A DNA stretch of 64,000 bases from Haladaptatus sp. R4 (GCF_001625445.1 NZ_LWHG01000029.1:1-64000), one strand, 5' to 3'. Numbered from the stretch's first letter, positions 27,894-37,891 are shown. Numbers and translations are program-made. The notes: generated by a model from the sequence alone, not told the origin.

Positions 27894-29071
27894 TGTCAAC
27901 ATCGTTTCGAGGGTACCGACGGGACGACGGGCGAGTCGGCGTCCGCAACTACGTCGCCCTCATCCCGACCTCCGTGACGGCCAGCCCCGTCGCCCGTCGA
28001 ATCGCGTCCGAAGCGGGTGAGTGGGCGCGGGCGACGCCCCACCAGATGGGAACGACACAACCGAGACCGGCGCGCGAACAGACCGAGCGCGTCCTCGCCG
28101 GTATCGGTCGGAACCCGAACGTCGGCGCGGCGCTGGTTCTCGAACTCGGAACCGAGGACATCGACGCCGAATCGCTCGCGGACGACATCGCCGCGTCCGG
28201 CAAACCGGTCGAGACGCTTTCGCTCCGTGACTGCGGGGGAACGAAGCGAGTGCTCGAAGACGACGCGTCTCGCGGAATCCCTCCACGAAGGCATCGCGGA
28301 CGCGCGACGGGAGGAGGCGGACGTGTCAGAACTGATCTTCGGTGCGGAGTGCGGCGGGAGCGACGCGACGAGCGGAATCGCGGCCAATCCGGCGGTCGGG
28401 AACGCCGCGGACCGAATCGTCGCCGCCGGTGGAACGGTCAGTTTCAGCGAGACGCCGGAGTTCATCGGCGCCGAGCACATCCTCGCCGATAGATGCGCGG
28501 ACGAAGACGTCCGCCAGCGACTCCACGAACGGTCGAAGCGCGCGAGGGACAGGCGGAACTGATGGGCGTGGACCTCCGGGGCGCACAGCCCACCCCGGGC
28601 AATCAGGAGGGCGGACTGACGACCATCGAGGAGAAGAGCCTCGGGGCCATCGCCAAGGGCGGAACCACGCCCGTCAGGGGACTCGTCGATTACGCCGAGC
28701 AGTTGCCGGTGGGCGGCGGCCTCGTCCTCATGGACACGCCCGGATACGACGTCGAAAGCGTCGTCGCGAAGGTCGCCGGGGGTGCACAGATCGTCGCATT
28801 CACGACCGGTCGGGGATCGACGACCGGAAACCCCATCGCGCCGGTCATCAAGGTCACCGGCAATCCCAACACGTGGGAGCGGATGCGGAACAACATGGAC
28901 GTGAACGCCTCGACAATCGTGCAGGGCGAGGAAATCGACACCGTCGGCGAGCGATTGTTCGAGACCGTTCGGGCCGTCGCGGACGGACGCCGAACCGAGG
29001 CGGAACGCCGTCAACTGGAGGAGTTCGCCATCAACGAGATTCAGCCGAACGAACTGGTGGAGGAAGCATGA
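27894..29071 (+). CDS. UxaA-family altronate/galactarate dehydratase large subunit (frameshifted)
   Basis: Large subunit of the altronate/galactarate dehydratase family, which removes water from hexonates or hexarates. Motifs in order: DGRVGVRNYV near the start, DCGGTKRVLED, then in another frame LIFGAECGGSDATSGIAANPAVGNAAD, and in a third frame GVDLRGAQPTPGNQEGGLTTIEEKSLG and RGSTTGNPIAPVIKVTGNP. Indels are placed near 28268 and 28530; reading through them gives a continuous protein of about 392 residues. Its stop overlaps the start of the small subunit (ATGA). Confidence 0.85.
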
Positions 29072-29372
29072 AGGGCGACGTCATCGAGGACGTCGCCCTC
29101 GTCATGGACCGACAGGACACCGTCGCGACGCGCTCGCGGATATCGACGCCGGGCGGACCCTCGCGGACGACGGGCGGGAGGTGACGCTCGCGGACGAAAT
29201 CCCGTTCGGACACAAGTTCGCGCTCGAATCCATCGACCGCGGCGACGAGGTGTACAAGTACGGAGCCGTCATCGGTCGCGCTACCGCCGAGGTTCCCTCC
29301 GGAACGTGGGTCCACACGCACAACTGCGAAAGCACGCGGGGGCGGGGGGACCAGCAGGAGGACGACCGATGA
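29068..29372 (+). CDS. UxaA-family small subunit, SAF domain (frameshifted)
   Basis: About 101 residues after repair of one indel near 29125. It starts MKGDVIEDVALVMDRQDTVAT and continues in another frame with ALADIDAGRTL, EVTLADEIPFGHKFAL and the SAF-domain end GRATAEVPSGTWVHTHN. The SAF module is the N-terminal domain of full-length altronate dehydratases, encoded separately here as often in archaea. Both ends overlap neighbours by four bases, so the three UxaA-type cistrons are translationally coupled. Confidence 0.82.
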
Positions 29373-30462
29373 CGACCTCCATCGACGGCTACGAACGACC
29401 CGACGGCACCGTCGGAATCCGAAACCACGTGCTCGTCGTCCCGTCGGTCATCTGTTCCCAAATCGTCGCCGAACGAATCGCGGACAAACTCCCGTACGCT
29501 CGTGCGACGCCGCACGACCACGGTTGCGCGCAACTCGGTGCGGACAATGAACAGACGGCGCGGACGCTCGTGGGTATCGGAACGAACCCGAACGTGGCGG
29601 GGGTCGTCGTCGTCGGTCTCGGCTGTGAGGAGGTGCAGAGCGACGACGTCGCCGATTCGCTCGCCGAACGAGGCGCTCCCGTCCGCGAGCTATCGATTCA
29701 GGACGTCGGCGGCACCGAAGCCTGTGTTCAACGCGGTGTCGAACTGGCCCGCGAACTCTGGATGCAAGCCGATACGCAGGAACGCGCGGTTTCGCTCGGG
29801 GACTTGACCGTCGGCGTCGTTTCGAGCGACTTGCGCGAGAGCACGCGCGAGGTCGCCGCACCGCTCGTCGGCGACGCGGTCGATGAACTACTGGAAGCGG
29901 GCGCACGGGTCGTCGTCGCGGGAACCGAGCGCGTACTCGCGCATCCGGACGCCGCACGGGCGCGGACGACGTCCGATGCGGCGGCTCAACTCGACGAGTT
30001 GCTCTCCCGCCATCGAAACCAGCCGCCGCGAGCGACTCGCGTCGGGATGCGGGCCGCGTCGCTCGATTTCGACGACGGCACCCGCGAGTGGGGTTCGTCG
30101 ACGTCGAGGAAGTCGTCGAGTACGGGTCGCCGTCGTCCATCGATTCCGGTCTCGTCCTCCTGGACGCACCGTCCCGGTTCGAGGAGGCGGCGACCGGTCT
30201 GGTCGCCGCCGGTGCCGGACTCATCGTCCATCTCACCGCCGACGGGATTCCCGCGGGCCATCCGACCGCTCCCGTGCTCAAGGTATCCGGGGAGCGCTCC
30301 ACGGTCGGTGCGCTCGCCGACGACATCGACGTGGACGCGACGACGGCGACGGCCGACGACCTGCACGCCTCGATTCGCGCCGTCGCCGATGGGCGACCCT
30401 GCGCCGTCGATGAACACGGTCTGACCGAGTTCGCGATAACCCGAGTCGGCCCCTCGATGTGA
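29369..30462 (+). CDS. Second UxaA-family large-subunit paralogue, degenerate active site (frameshifted)
   Basis: About 364 residues after repair of an indel near 30088. It aligns with the first large subunit over its length (DGTVGIRNHV; DVGGTEACVQRG; PAGHPTAPVLKVSG), but the ECGGSDATSG motif of the active subunit is replaced by SSDLRES, and the central part is shorter. It may be a non-catalytic partner that completes a heteromeric dehydratase. The last strand motif ADGRPCAVDEHGLTEFAIT fits the family tail. Confidence 0.75.
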
Positions 30463-30550
30463 CGATGCGATTCACGACCCTCCCATCGTCGCGGTTCGGT
30501 CGGCGTTCGATTTCTCGCGGTGAAGGCTTCGCACCCGAACGGTGGACGGG

Positions 30551-31798
30551 ATGAACGGGAACGACCGCCGAACCGTCGCCGTCGCGTCGTTCGCGCACGG
30601 ACTGGTGCACACGTACGAACTGACCATTCCGCTCCTCATCCCGCTCTGGATGTCCTCGTTCTCCGCCGATGCGGCGACGATAGGGGTCGTCGTCACCGTC
30701 GGATACGGCCTCTTCGGCGTCGGAGCGCTCCCGAGTGGCATCCTCGCCGACCGGTACGACACGCGAACGCTCATCGCCGTCAGCGCCGTCGGGATGGGGG
30801 CCGGGTTCGGCCTCTTGGCACTCGCACCGAACCTCCTCGTCCTCACGGTCGGCCTGCTGTTGTGGGGCGGTGCGGCGAGTATCTACCATCCGACCGGCCT
30901 CTCGTTGCTCAGCCGCACCGTCTCGGAGCGCGGGCGCGGCCTCGCGGTCCACGGCGTCGCCGGGAACCTGGGAACCGCGATGGGGCCGCTCGCCGTTTCG
31001 GTGTTGCTCGCGGACCTGTCCTGGCGGTACGTCGCGGCGTTTCTCGTCGTGCCCGGGGTACTGATCGGTGCGCTTACGCTCGTCGTTCACACCGACCAGA
31101 CCGGTCGAGAGGAAGTGGAGCGGGAGGACGGGTTTCGAACCGACCTTTCGATGGCGTCGTTCCTGTCCTCGTCGAAGCGACTTTTCGAACGCGGGTTTTA
31201 CGTCATCTTCCTGCTGGTCGTTCTGGAAGGGTTGTTCTACCGCGGCGTGCTGACGTTCTTGCCGGACGTGTTCGAGACGGCGGCCGGGTCGGGAGCAGTG
31301 TTCTCCGGCTTGCTTCGCGACGTGTCCGGGTACCTGTACAGCGGGTTGCTCCTCGTCGGCGTGGTCGGCCAGTACGTCGGCGGATGGCTCGTCGATAGGA
31401 CGGACCCGGTCCGCGGACTGATCCTCGTCTTCCTCTGTTTGGCCGCGGTTTCCACGGCGTTTGCGACCGTCGCCGCGGACGGTTCGTGGAGTCTCGTTCC
31501 CCTCTCCGTCCTCCTCGGCGTCTTTCTCTTCGGAGAGCAACCGCTCATGCAGGCGACCGTCGCGGATCACTCCTCGTCCGATACGCGAGGTCTGAGCTAC
31601 GGTTACACCTACGCAGGCGTCTTCGGAATCGGGGCACTCGGCGCGACGCTCGCCGGATACGTCCTCACGCGAGCGAGCGTCGCCTCGCTCTTCGCGGTAC
31701 TCGCGACGGTGGCAGTCGCCGCCACCGTCGTTTCGGCTTATCTCCGAGGGAGGCACGACGGGAGTGCCAACACATCGGTATCTCTTTTTAATAATTAA
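30551..31798 (+). CDS. Major facilitator superfamily transporter
   Basis: 415-residue protein with about twelve hydrophobic helices. The loop between helices 2 and 3 (SGILADRYDTRTLI) matches the MFS signature, with a weaker repeat GGWLVDRTDPVRGL in the second half. It sits 89 bases after the UxaA-type genes in the same direction, so a sugar-acid or hydroxyacid substrate is likely by context. The ATG at 30551 (MNGNDRRT) was chosen over a GTG nine bases earlier. Confidence 0.85.
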   Translation: MNGNDRRTVAVASFAHGLVHTYELTIPLLIPLWMSSFSADAATIGVVVTVGYGLFGVGALPSGILADRYDTRTLIAVSAVGMGAGFGLLALAPNLLVLTVGLLLWGGAASIYHPTGLSLLSRTVSERGRGLAVHGVAGNLGTAMGPLAVSVLLADLSWRYVAAFLVVPGVLIGALTLVVHTDQTGREEVEREDGFRTDLSMASFLSSSKRLFERGFYVIFLLVVLEGLFYRGVLTFLPDVFETAAGSGAVFSGLLRDVSGYLYSGLLLVGVVGQYVGGWLVDRTDPVRGLILVFLCLAAVSTAFATVAADGSWSLVPLSVLLGVFLFGEQPLMQATVADHSSSDTRGLSYGYTYAGVFGIGALGATLAGYVLTRASVASLFAVLATVAVAATVVSAYLRGRHDGSANTSVSLFNN

Positions 31799-31865
31799 AT
31801 TAATCTTCCAAAAATATTTATCAACCCTGTATGGGTACGTTTCGCACGGTAGCGGAGGTTACAAC

Positions 31866-33395
31866 ATGACTGCCAAGTCAGCGCAAGAACAGACAGGTAT
31901 AGAGCGGCCGGTTGAAGAACCAGGACGGTCGAAGGAGCGGTCGATCACGTTTCCGACCCCGCCGAAGGAACTGCAGAAGGGGTCGCGGGATTGGAAGAAG
32001 TTGCTCGCCTACTTCGGTCCCGGTGCCATCGTCGCCTCGGTGACGCTCGGTTCCGGTGAAACGTTGTTCGCCCCCCGCGGCGGTGCGATTTTCGGACTTT
32101 CGATAATCTGGGCGCTCGTCTGGGCGGGACTCGTCAAGGGTATCATGACCTACTCGGGCGTCCGATACTACACCCTGACCGGCGAACACGTGATGTCACG
32201 GTGGGCGAAACTTCCCGGTCCTCGCGGGTGGTTTTCGCTCCTGATGGGCGGAATCGCAATCCTCGCCTTCCCCGCGTGGATCAGCGGGTTGTCCAAGATG
32301 CTCGGCCAGATAATCGCGTGGATATTCGGCCTCCCGATGACCGACACCACGTTCGCCACGATTGGAACGATTCTGATCGTCGGGACCGCGGGACTCGTAC
32401 TGGTCGGCGGGTACGACTACGTCGAACGCGCACAGATCGCCATCGTGGCGTTCCTCTCGGCGACCATCGCCGCGCTCGCCATCGCCGCCCAACCGTCGCT
32501 CGGCGGCGTTCTCGGCGGCCTCGTCCCCCACATGCCGTCGGGGTACGCGCCGTTCGTCTACGAGAAGTATCCCGACGTCGCGAGTCGCTCCGTTTGGATC
32601 GAAGTCGTCACCTACATGGGTGCGGTCGGCGGCGGCATCTACGACTACATCGGCTACGTGGGCTATTCCAAGAAACGCAGTTGGGGCGTCCTCCGCCGGG
32701 AGGACTCGGAGGAGATTTCCGATTTCGTCCGCGAACTCGCGCCGGGAACGACGGTCCCCTTCGAACTGACTGACGACAACCTCAAGCGGGCCAAATCGTG
32801 GTTGCGAGCCCCGCAGGTCGACGTCATCATCTCGTTCACCGCGATCACCTTCTTCACGGCGGCGGCGATGGTGTTGGGCGCACAGAGCCTCCACAAGGCT
32901 CAACTCATCCCCTCCGGCATCGACCTCTACACGTTTCAGGCGCGGTGGTTCTCGGCCATCAATCCGGGCTTGACCATTCTCTGGAAGATCGGCGTGTTCT
33001 TCGCCATCTTCGGGACCCTCTACGCGACGTGGGAGGGGTACACGTGGACCTGGCTGGAGACGGTCAAACCGTTCTCGTCGCGCGCTCGTAACCTTGAGCG
33101 GGATAACATGACGAAGGCACGGGTCATCACCATGATCTATGCCGGTGGTATCGGTCTGGTTCTCATCTGGTCCGGACTGTCCGCCGTCGCAATCGTCACC
33201 CCGGCTTCCATCATCGGCGGCGTGTTCGGGTGTGGCCTCTGGTGTTGGGCGATGCTGTGGGCCGAGCGAACCGCGCTTCCGGAGGAACTGCGGAGCGGGT
33301 GGGCGCTCACGGTCGGACTGATCATCTCCGGCGTGTTCCTCACCGGTGCGGGCGTCATCTCCATCCTGGAGTACCTCGGGTTCGCCTCGTTCTGA
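31866..33395 (+). CDS. Nramp-related membrane transporter lacking the canonical metal-site motif
   Basis: 509-residue protein with about eleven helices and the Nramp fold. In helix 1 the usual DPGN metal-binding motif is replaced by TLGSGET within the conserved FGPGAIVASVTLGSGE, and helix 6 has GAVGGGIYDYIG in place of the MPH-type motif. A divalent-metal role is therefore doubtful; related non-canonical Nramp proteins carry other substrates. GGAGGT lies eight bases before the ATG as a ribosome site, and ATATTTATC near 31815 is a possible TATA box. Context is the end of the sugar-acid cluster. Confidence 0.82.
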   Translation: MTAKSAQEQTGIERPVEEPGRSKERSITFPTPPKELQKGSRDWKKLLAYFGPGAIVASVTLGSGETLFAPRGGAIFGLSIIWALVWAGLVKGIMTYSGVRYYTLTGEHVMSRWAKLPGPRGWFSLLMGGIAILAFPAWISGLSKMLGQIIAWIFGLPMTDTTFATIGTILIVGTAGLVLVGGYDYVERAQIAIVAFLSATIAALAIAAQPSLGGVLGGLVPHMPSGYAPFVYEKYPDVASRSVWIEVVTYMGAVGGGIYDYIGYVGYSKKRSWGVLRREDSEEISDFVRELAPGTTVPFELTDDNLKRAKSWLRAPQVDVIISFTAITFFTAAAMVLGAQSLHKAQLIPSGIDLYTFQARWFSAINPGLTILWKIGVFFAIFGTLYATWEGYTWTWLETVKPFSSRARNLERDNMTKARVITMIYAGGIGLVLIWSGLSAVAIVTPASIIGGVFGCGLWCWAMLWAERTALPEELRSGWALTVGLIISGVFLTGAGVISILEYLGFASF

Positions 33396-33415
33396 GACGA
33401 CCCCTTCGGCCTATT

Positions 33416-33892
33416 CTACTCTGGCAGTTCGTCGAGAACGGCGTCCAGATAGCGAACGATAGTGTTCGCGTGACGACGACGCAGGAAGCAGTATCCAGCG
33501 ATGACGCCGCCAATGGCCGTCACGGCCACCGTCACCGGAATCGCAGCGAGGGCGAGAACTCCGGAGAGACCCGTCAATGCCCCCCACAATTTCCGTTTCT
33601 TGCGGTACTCCGTTCGCACCTCGTCGATGATCTCGCGTCGTCGCTCGTCCGATACCTCTCCCTCCTCCGGCACGTCGTACCGTTCCGTCAATCCCTCGTT
33701 CGGCGACGAACGACCCCCATCGACCCTGACGGCGAAGGATCGACGGAGGCAGTAGATGCCGACGACGAGCGGAAGGAAGCTCTCGACGAACCCGATTCGG
33801 AGATAGGCGAGGATAGTGAGCGAAAAGGCACCGACGGTGAGGGACTCCCAGAACAACTCGGAATCGAGGACCGAGGTCTTCGAGTGCGACAT
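33416..33892 (-). CDS. Membrane protein of unknown function
   Basis: 158 residues. One or two hydrophobic segments occur near residues 17-50 and two more near 108-135, separated by an Arg/Glu-rich cytoplasmic helix (VSDERRREIIDEVRTEYRKKRK). No family recognised. It is tail to tail with the Nramp-related gene, 20 bases away. Confidence 0.65.
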   Translation of the reverse strand: MSHSKTSVLDSELFWESLTVGAFSLTILAYLRIGFVESFLPLVVGIYCLRRSFAVRVDGGRSSPNEGLTERYDVPEEGEVSDERRREIIDEVRTEYRKKRKLWGALTGLSGVLALAAIPVTVAVTAIGGVIAGYCFLRRRHANTIVRYLDAVLDELPE

Positions 33893-34027
33893 GCTACTAC
33901 AGATGCCGAGGATCGGAAATCAACGTTTTGGTTACGAATCCATAACTACCAAAATAAACGAATGAATCGTCGGGATTTCATCGTCGAGGACGAATCGGAC
34001 GCGGTTCGATCCCATCGCCCCAATCAT

Positions 34028-34120
34028 ACTCACACTTCGTCCCACATTGTTCCATACTTCGTTCCCCTATCGTCCCGTACTCCGTTCCGTCACCGTTCAC
34101 ACTTCGTTCCGTCCCGGCCG
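34028..34120. repeat. Degenerate 21-24 bp repeats of an ACTTCGTTCC unit
   Basis: Four imperfect units, starting near 34031 (cacacttcgtccc), 34053 (catacttcgttccc), 34077 (gtactccgttccg) and 34098 (cacacttcgttccg), lie just upstream of the luciferase-like gene. Spacing of 21-24 bases is about two helical turns. Function unknown; it could be an array of regulator sites or a slippage remnant. Confidence 0.4.
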
Positions 34121-34154
34121 AACACTTAACATCTCGGGGCGAACCGTTGTATCC

Positions 34155-35152
34155 ATGCAATTCGACTGGATGGTTCAGTGTTACGCCGGTGCAGGCGTCC
34201 ACCGGGACGCACCGCTCTACGACGCGCTGGACCGCGACTCGGTGCTCGCCGGGGCGGACGCGGCCGTCGAATCCGGCCTCGGCGGCCTGTGGGCACCCGA
34301 TCACTTCATGCTCGGCCCCAGACGGGAGGAGTTCGAGGTGTGGACGTTGCTGAGCGCGCTCGCCGAGCGAACGGACGACGTGGACCTCGGCCCCCTCGTC
34401 GGTTCGATCACGTATCGGAACCCTGCGCTGTTGGCGAAGATGGCGACGACGGTGGACATCCTCTCCGAGGGTCGTCTTCGACTCGGCCTCGGTGCGGGGT
34501 GGCACGAGGCGGAACACGCCGCGTACGGCTTCGACTTCCCGGACGTCAACACCCGGATCGACATGCTGGAGGAGACGATACAAATTCTCCGGGCGATGTT
34601 CACCGAGGACGCCCCGACCTTCCACGGGAACCATTACGACATCGAGGACGCGTACAACGAGCCGAAACCGGTACAGGAGCCGTATCCGCCGCTCGTCGTC
34701 GGCGGTGCCGGTCCGCGGATGCTACGGCTCGCCGCGAGGTACGCCGACGAGTGGAACGTCGAAATCAGCGCCCGTGCTCGGGGGAAGCCCATCGAATTCA
34801 AGGTTCGGAAGTTCGACGAGTATTGCAGGAGGAAGGCCGCGACCCGGCCGACGTGGAGCGCTCGTGGCTCGCCCACGTCCTCGTCCGCGCGGACGAGGAC
34901 GAACTGCAGGAGTACTGCGATCGCATCTTCCCGTTGCCGTGGGGTGAGGAATCGGACATGGACGACGAGCTATCGAACGCCGAGGACGCCCGCGAAAAGG
35001 GTGGCTTCCTCATCGGAACGCCCGCCGAAGTGGCCGACCAAATCGACGCGATTCGCGGCCTCGGGTTCGACAAAGTTCAGCTGTTGTTCCTCGATTTCCC
35101 GGAAACGACGGGAATGGAACTGTTCGGCGACGAAGTGATTCCGCGATTTTAA
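34155..35152 (+). CDS. Luciferase-like (LLM class) F420/flavin-dependent oxidoreductase (frameshifted)
   Basis: TIM-barrel oxidoreductase of the bacterial luciferase family, probably using F420 as archaeal members do. Motifs are GLWAPDHFML near residue 50, LGPLVGSITYRNPALLAKMATTVD, the conserved GRLRLGLGAGWHEAEH and the PPLVVGGAGPRML strand. The frame is broken near 34825 and continues to 35152 with DPADVERSW, GTPAEVADQID and DKVQLLFLDFP. After repair the protein has about 332 residues, normal for the group. The substrate is unknown. Confidence 0.82.
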
Positions 35153-35880
35153 TCCGCGCTGACGAAGTGTTCGAGGGTTCCGACGCCCTCGATTTCGACC
35201 TCGACGCGGTCTCCGTCCGCGAGCGGTCCGACACCCGCCGGTGTTCCCGTGATGATGACGTCGCCCGGTTCGAGCGTCATGTACGCCGTGATCTCCTCGA
35301 TTATCTCCGGGACGGAGAAGATGAACTCGGCGCGGGAGGAGTGCTGTTTTACCTCCCCGTTCAGCCGAAGTTCGACCGTCGCGTCGCCCGGAACGTCTTC
35401 CGGCGGTGCAACGACCGGGCCGATGGGTGCCGACCCGTCGAACGCCTTCCCGCGAATCCAGTTCTGTTCGACCATCTGGTCGTCGCGGTTCGAGATGTCG
35501 TCGACGCAGGTGTACCCCTCGATGACCGAGTCGGCGTCCTCGGCGGCGACGTTTCGGCACTGCTCGCCGATGACGACGCCGAGTTCGGCCTCGTATTCGA
35601 CCTGTTCTTTCCCCTCGGGGAGCGAAATCGTATCGCCGTGGCCCGCCACCGAGTTCGGCGGTTTCAGGAACAACAGCGGTCGCTCCGGTATCTCCATCCC
35701 GGATTCCGCCGCGTGGTCCGCGTAGTTCAGGCCCACACAAACGATCTTGCTCGGTTCGGTCGGCGGGAGGATATCGACCTCGTCCGGGTCGTAGGTGCTG
35801 TCGGCGAAGACGATGCCGTCGTCCGTCCACGAGCCTGTTCGGACGGCACCGGCGGGGTCGCGAAATCTGACGTGAGACAT
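35149..35880 (-). CDS. Fumarylacetoacetate hydrolase family protein
   Basis: 243 residues, FAH fold. Metal-binding and substrate features include VCVGLNYADHAAE, PLLFLKPPNSVAG, the ligand Glu pair in VEYEAELGVVIG, the Asp in CVDDISNRD, and the tail EPGDVIITGTPAGVG. Proteins of this size hydrolyse or decarboxylate acylpyruvates or act on 2-keto-3-deoxy acids. It forms a leftward group with an amidohydrolase and a Gfo/Idh/MocA oxidoreductase. The start MSHVRFRD was preferred to one nine codons upstream. Confidence 0.87.
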   Translation of the reverse strand: MSHVRFRDPAGAVRTGSWTDDGIVFADSTYDPDEVDILPPTEPSKIVCVGLNYADHAAESGMEIPERPLLFLKPPNSVAGHGDTISLPEGKEQVEYEAELGVVIGEQCRNVAAEDADSVIEGYTCVDDISNRDDQMVEQNWIRGKAFDGSAPIGPVVAPPEDVPGDATVELRLNGEVKQHSSRAEFIFSVPEIIEEITAYMTLEPGDVIITGTPAGVGPLADGDRVEVEIEGVGTLEHFVSAD

Positions 35881-35929
35881 GTACTCACGATTCCAGCGGA
35901 TGCTCAAAACCCTTGCCGTTGCGGCAGGG

Positions 35930-36793
35930 TTACGCGTCGAAGAGTTCGGTGAACGTCCGCGCCCTGAGGTAGCGCTGGTCCCGGGGCGAGAGGAATCTGG
36001 CTTCCGCGACCCAATCGAGACACTGGTCGTACGTCGCCCAGTCGTCCATCCACGGGTAGTCCGAACCGAGCATCAGGCGGTCCGCGCCGAACCACTCGAC
36101 GAGGTTTCGAACGTACCCCCAGAGGTCGCGATACGGCCACCCTTCGATGGACGAACGGGGCAACGAACTCACCTTCACGTAGACGTTGTCGAACGTCGCG
36201 AGGTCGCGGAAGTCGCTCCACGGTTCCGAATCGGGGGTCGTCGTCCCGTCCGGCCACGCCATGTGGTCCACGACGAATGCGACGTCGGGATGTGCCGCCG
36301 CGAGTCGCCCGACGAGTCCGAGTTGCTGTGCTTTCGGGAACACGAACACACACCCATCGAGCGTCGCCATCTCCTCCCACACCGGCGCGAGCGCGTCGTC
36401 GAGGATCCAGTCGCCGGTACGGTCGAGTTCCGTGGGGGCGTCGTCGTACTCCAACGCTGCGTGCATTCGGACGCCGAGCATACCGTCGTGGTCCAGCACC
36501 GCCCTGAGACGGTCACGAACGTCGTCTGCGAAGAAGTCAACGAGGCCGACGCCGTGGAGACGGTCCGGATGGGCCGCGATGCTTTCGAGGGTGTAATCGT
36601 TCGCGCCGCGTCCCCGGCCGTACAGCGGCGTGGTGACGATGACGCTCTCGTCGATGCCGACGCGGTTCATGTCCACGATGAGGTCCTCGTGGGTGTACTC
36701 CCCGGACCATCCGGGCGGGAGAACGGGTTCGTACCACGGCCGTTGCTCGGAGTCCGCTCCCCACGCGTGGACGTGCGTGTCGATCAGTCGCAT
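35930..36793 (-). CDS. Amidohydrolase-superfamily protein (fuconolactonase/PDC hydrolase-like)
   Basis: 287-residue TIM-barrel hydrolase. The HxH metal motif appears in LIDTHVHAWG, the later ligand in FVVDHMAWPDG and the terminal Asp in LMLGSDYPWMDDW. The subgroup includes sugar lactonases such as L-fuconolactonase and 4-oxalomesaconate or pyrone-dicarboxylate hydrolases. Its stop is 49 bases from the FAH-family start, and it follows the Gfo/Idh/MocA gene with only three bases between. A lactonase opening the product of that oxidoreductase is a reasonable inference. Confidence 0.8.
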   Translation of the reverse strand: MRLIDTHVHAWGADSEQRPWYEPVLPPGWSGEYTHEDLIVDMNRVGIDESVIVTTPLYGRGRGANDYTLESIAAHPDRLHGVGLVDFFADDVRDRLRAVLDHDGMLGVRMHAALEYDDAPTELDRTGDWILDDALAPVWEEMATLDGCVFVFPKAQQLGLVGRLAAAHPDVAFVVDHMAWPDGTTTPDSEPWSDFRDLATFDNVYVKVSSLPRSSIEGWPYRDLWGYVRNLVEWFGADRLMLGSDYPWMDDWATYDQCLDWVAEARFLSPRDQRYLRARTFTELFDA

Positions 36794-36796
36794 CGG

Positions 36797-37891
36797 TCAC
36801 CACGACGTGATCCGCACGTCCTTGAGCGGCGTATCGAGCGGCAGGTCCACGTGACTTTCCGTGTAGTCCGAGATGTAGAATCCCACGATGATTTCGAGCG
36901 ACCGCGTCGCGTCCGTGCCGGGGGAGTGGTTCTCCGCGTCCCCGTTCAGCACGTCGACGATGTGGCTCGCAGCGTTCGGGAACGCTCGACGATAATCCTC
37001 GTCCCACGACCACGCTCCTGACACGCCGGGAATCGGCCGTTCCACGTGGGTTCCGTCTTCGAGGGTCCAGTAGCGCCACTCGCCGTCGTCGTTGTTGATG
37101 TACAGTTTCCCCTCCGTGCCGACGAACTGGAGACTCATCGACGATATCTCGCGAGCGACGGTGCAATCGACGGTGGCGAACGTGCCGTCGTCGAGGAGCA
37201 CGTGACCGCCGCCGCCGGAGTCGGTTACCTCCCGCGTCCCGCCGAGCGCATCGACGGCGTCGTTCTCCCCGTTGATGTAGCCGCTGACAGTGGCCGCTCT
37301 GGCGTCGAGCAGATAGACGAGCAGGTCGAGGACGTGGGTCGAGTTTCGCATCAACTCGCGTCGGAAGGTCGCCGCGATGGACTTCGTCTCCCCGACGATA
37401 CCCTCCTCGATTGCGCTTCGTAGCTCTTGGACCTTCTCGGTGAACCGGAACGAGTGGTTGACGACGAGTTCGGTGTCGGTTTCCTCACAGACCTCCGTCA
37501 TCGCTTCCGCTTCGGCCACGCTCGCGGCGATGGGTTTCTCACACCAGATAACCTCCGGGTCCGCGTCGGACTCCGCCGCTGCGACGACGTGGTCACGATG
37601 GAGGTACGAGGGCGTGCAAACCGAAACGACGTCCAACTCCTCGTTTTCGAGCATCGCGTCGTGGCCCACGTAGCGCCCCCGTTCGGGGATGTCCCACGCT
37701 TCTCCGAACCGGTCGAGTTTTTCCTCGTCCACGTCCGCGACCGCGACGAGTTCGATACCGTCGGTTTCGTTGTACCCTCCCGCGTGGCTCGCTCGAAACT
37801 TCTTCCGACCGATATCCGCTTCGTCGTGCATTCCGAGGATTCCCATCCCCGCGATACCACCAGCGCCGATGATACCAGCTCTGTAGACCAT
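36797..37891 (-). CDS. Gfo/Idh/MocA family NAD(P)-dependent oxidoreductase
   Basis: 364 residues. The N-terminal Rossmann fold starts with AGIIGAGGIAGMGILG, then VVSVCTPSYLHRDHV, and the catalytic-region motif WCEKPIA. The C-terminal alpha/beta substrate domain includes VVNHSFRF. Members oxidise sugars or inositols at a ring hydroxyl. It is followed by a lactonase-like amidohydrolase and an FAH protein, which together would form an oxidise-hydrolyse-cleave route. The start MVYRAGIIG was chosen because upstream residues are not protein-like. Confidence 0.88.
   Translation of the reverse strand: MVYRAGIIGAGGIAGMGILGMHDEADIGRKKFRASHAGGYNETDGIELVAVADVDEEKLDRFGEAWDIPERGRYVGHDAMLENEELDVVSVCTPSYLHRDHVVAAAESDADPEVIWCEKPIAASVAEAEAMTEVCEETDTELVVNHSFRFTEKVQELRSAIEEGIVGETKSIAATFRRELMRNSTHVLDLLVYLLDARAATVSGYINGENDAVDALGGTREVTDSGGGGHVLLDDGTFATVDCTVAREISSMSLQFVGTEGKLYINNDDGEWRYWTLEDGTHVERPIPGVSGAWSWDEDYRRAFPNAASHIVDVLNGDAENHSPGTDATRSLEIIVGFYISDYTESHVDLPLDTPLKDVRITSW

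Noticed and set aside
30278-31756. 492-residue open frame on the minus strand
   Set aside because: Antisense to the MFS transporter, Arg/Glu-rich low complexity, no motif; a shadow of third-position G/C bias.
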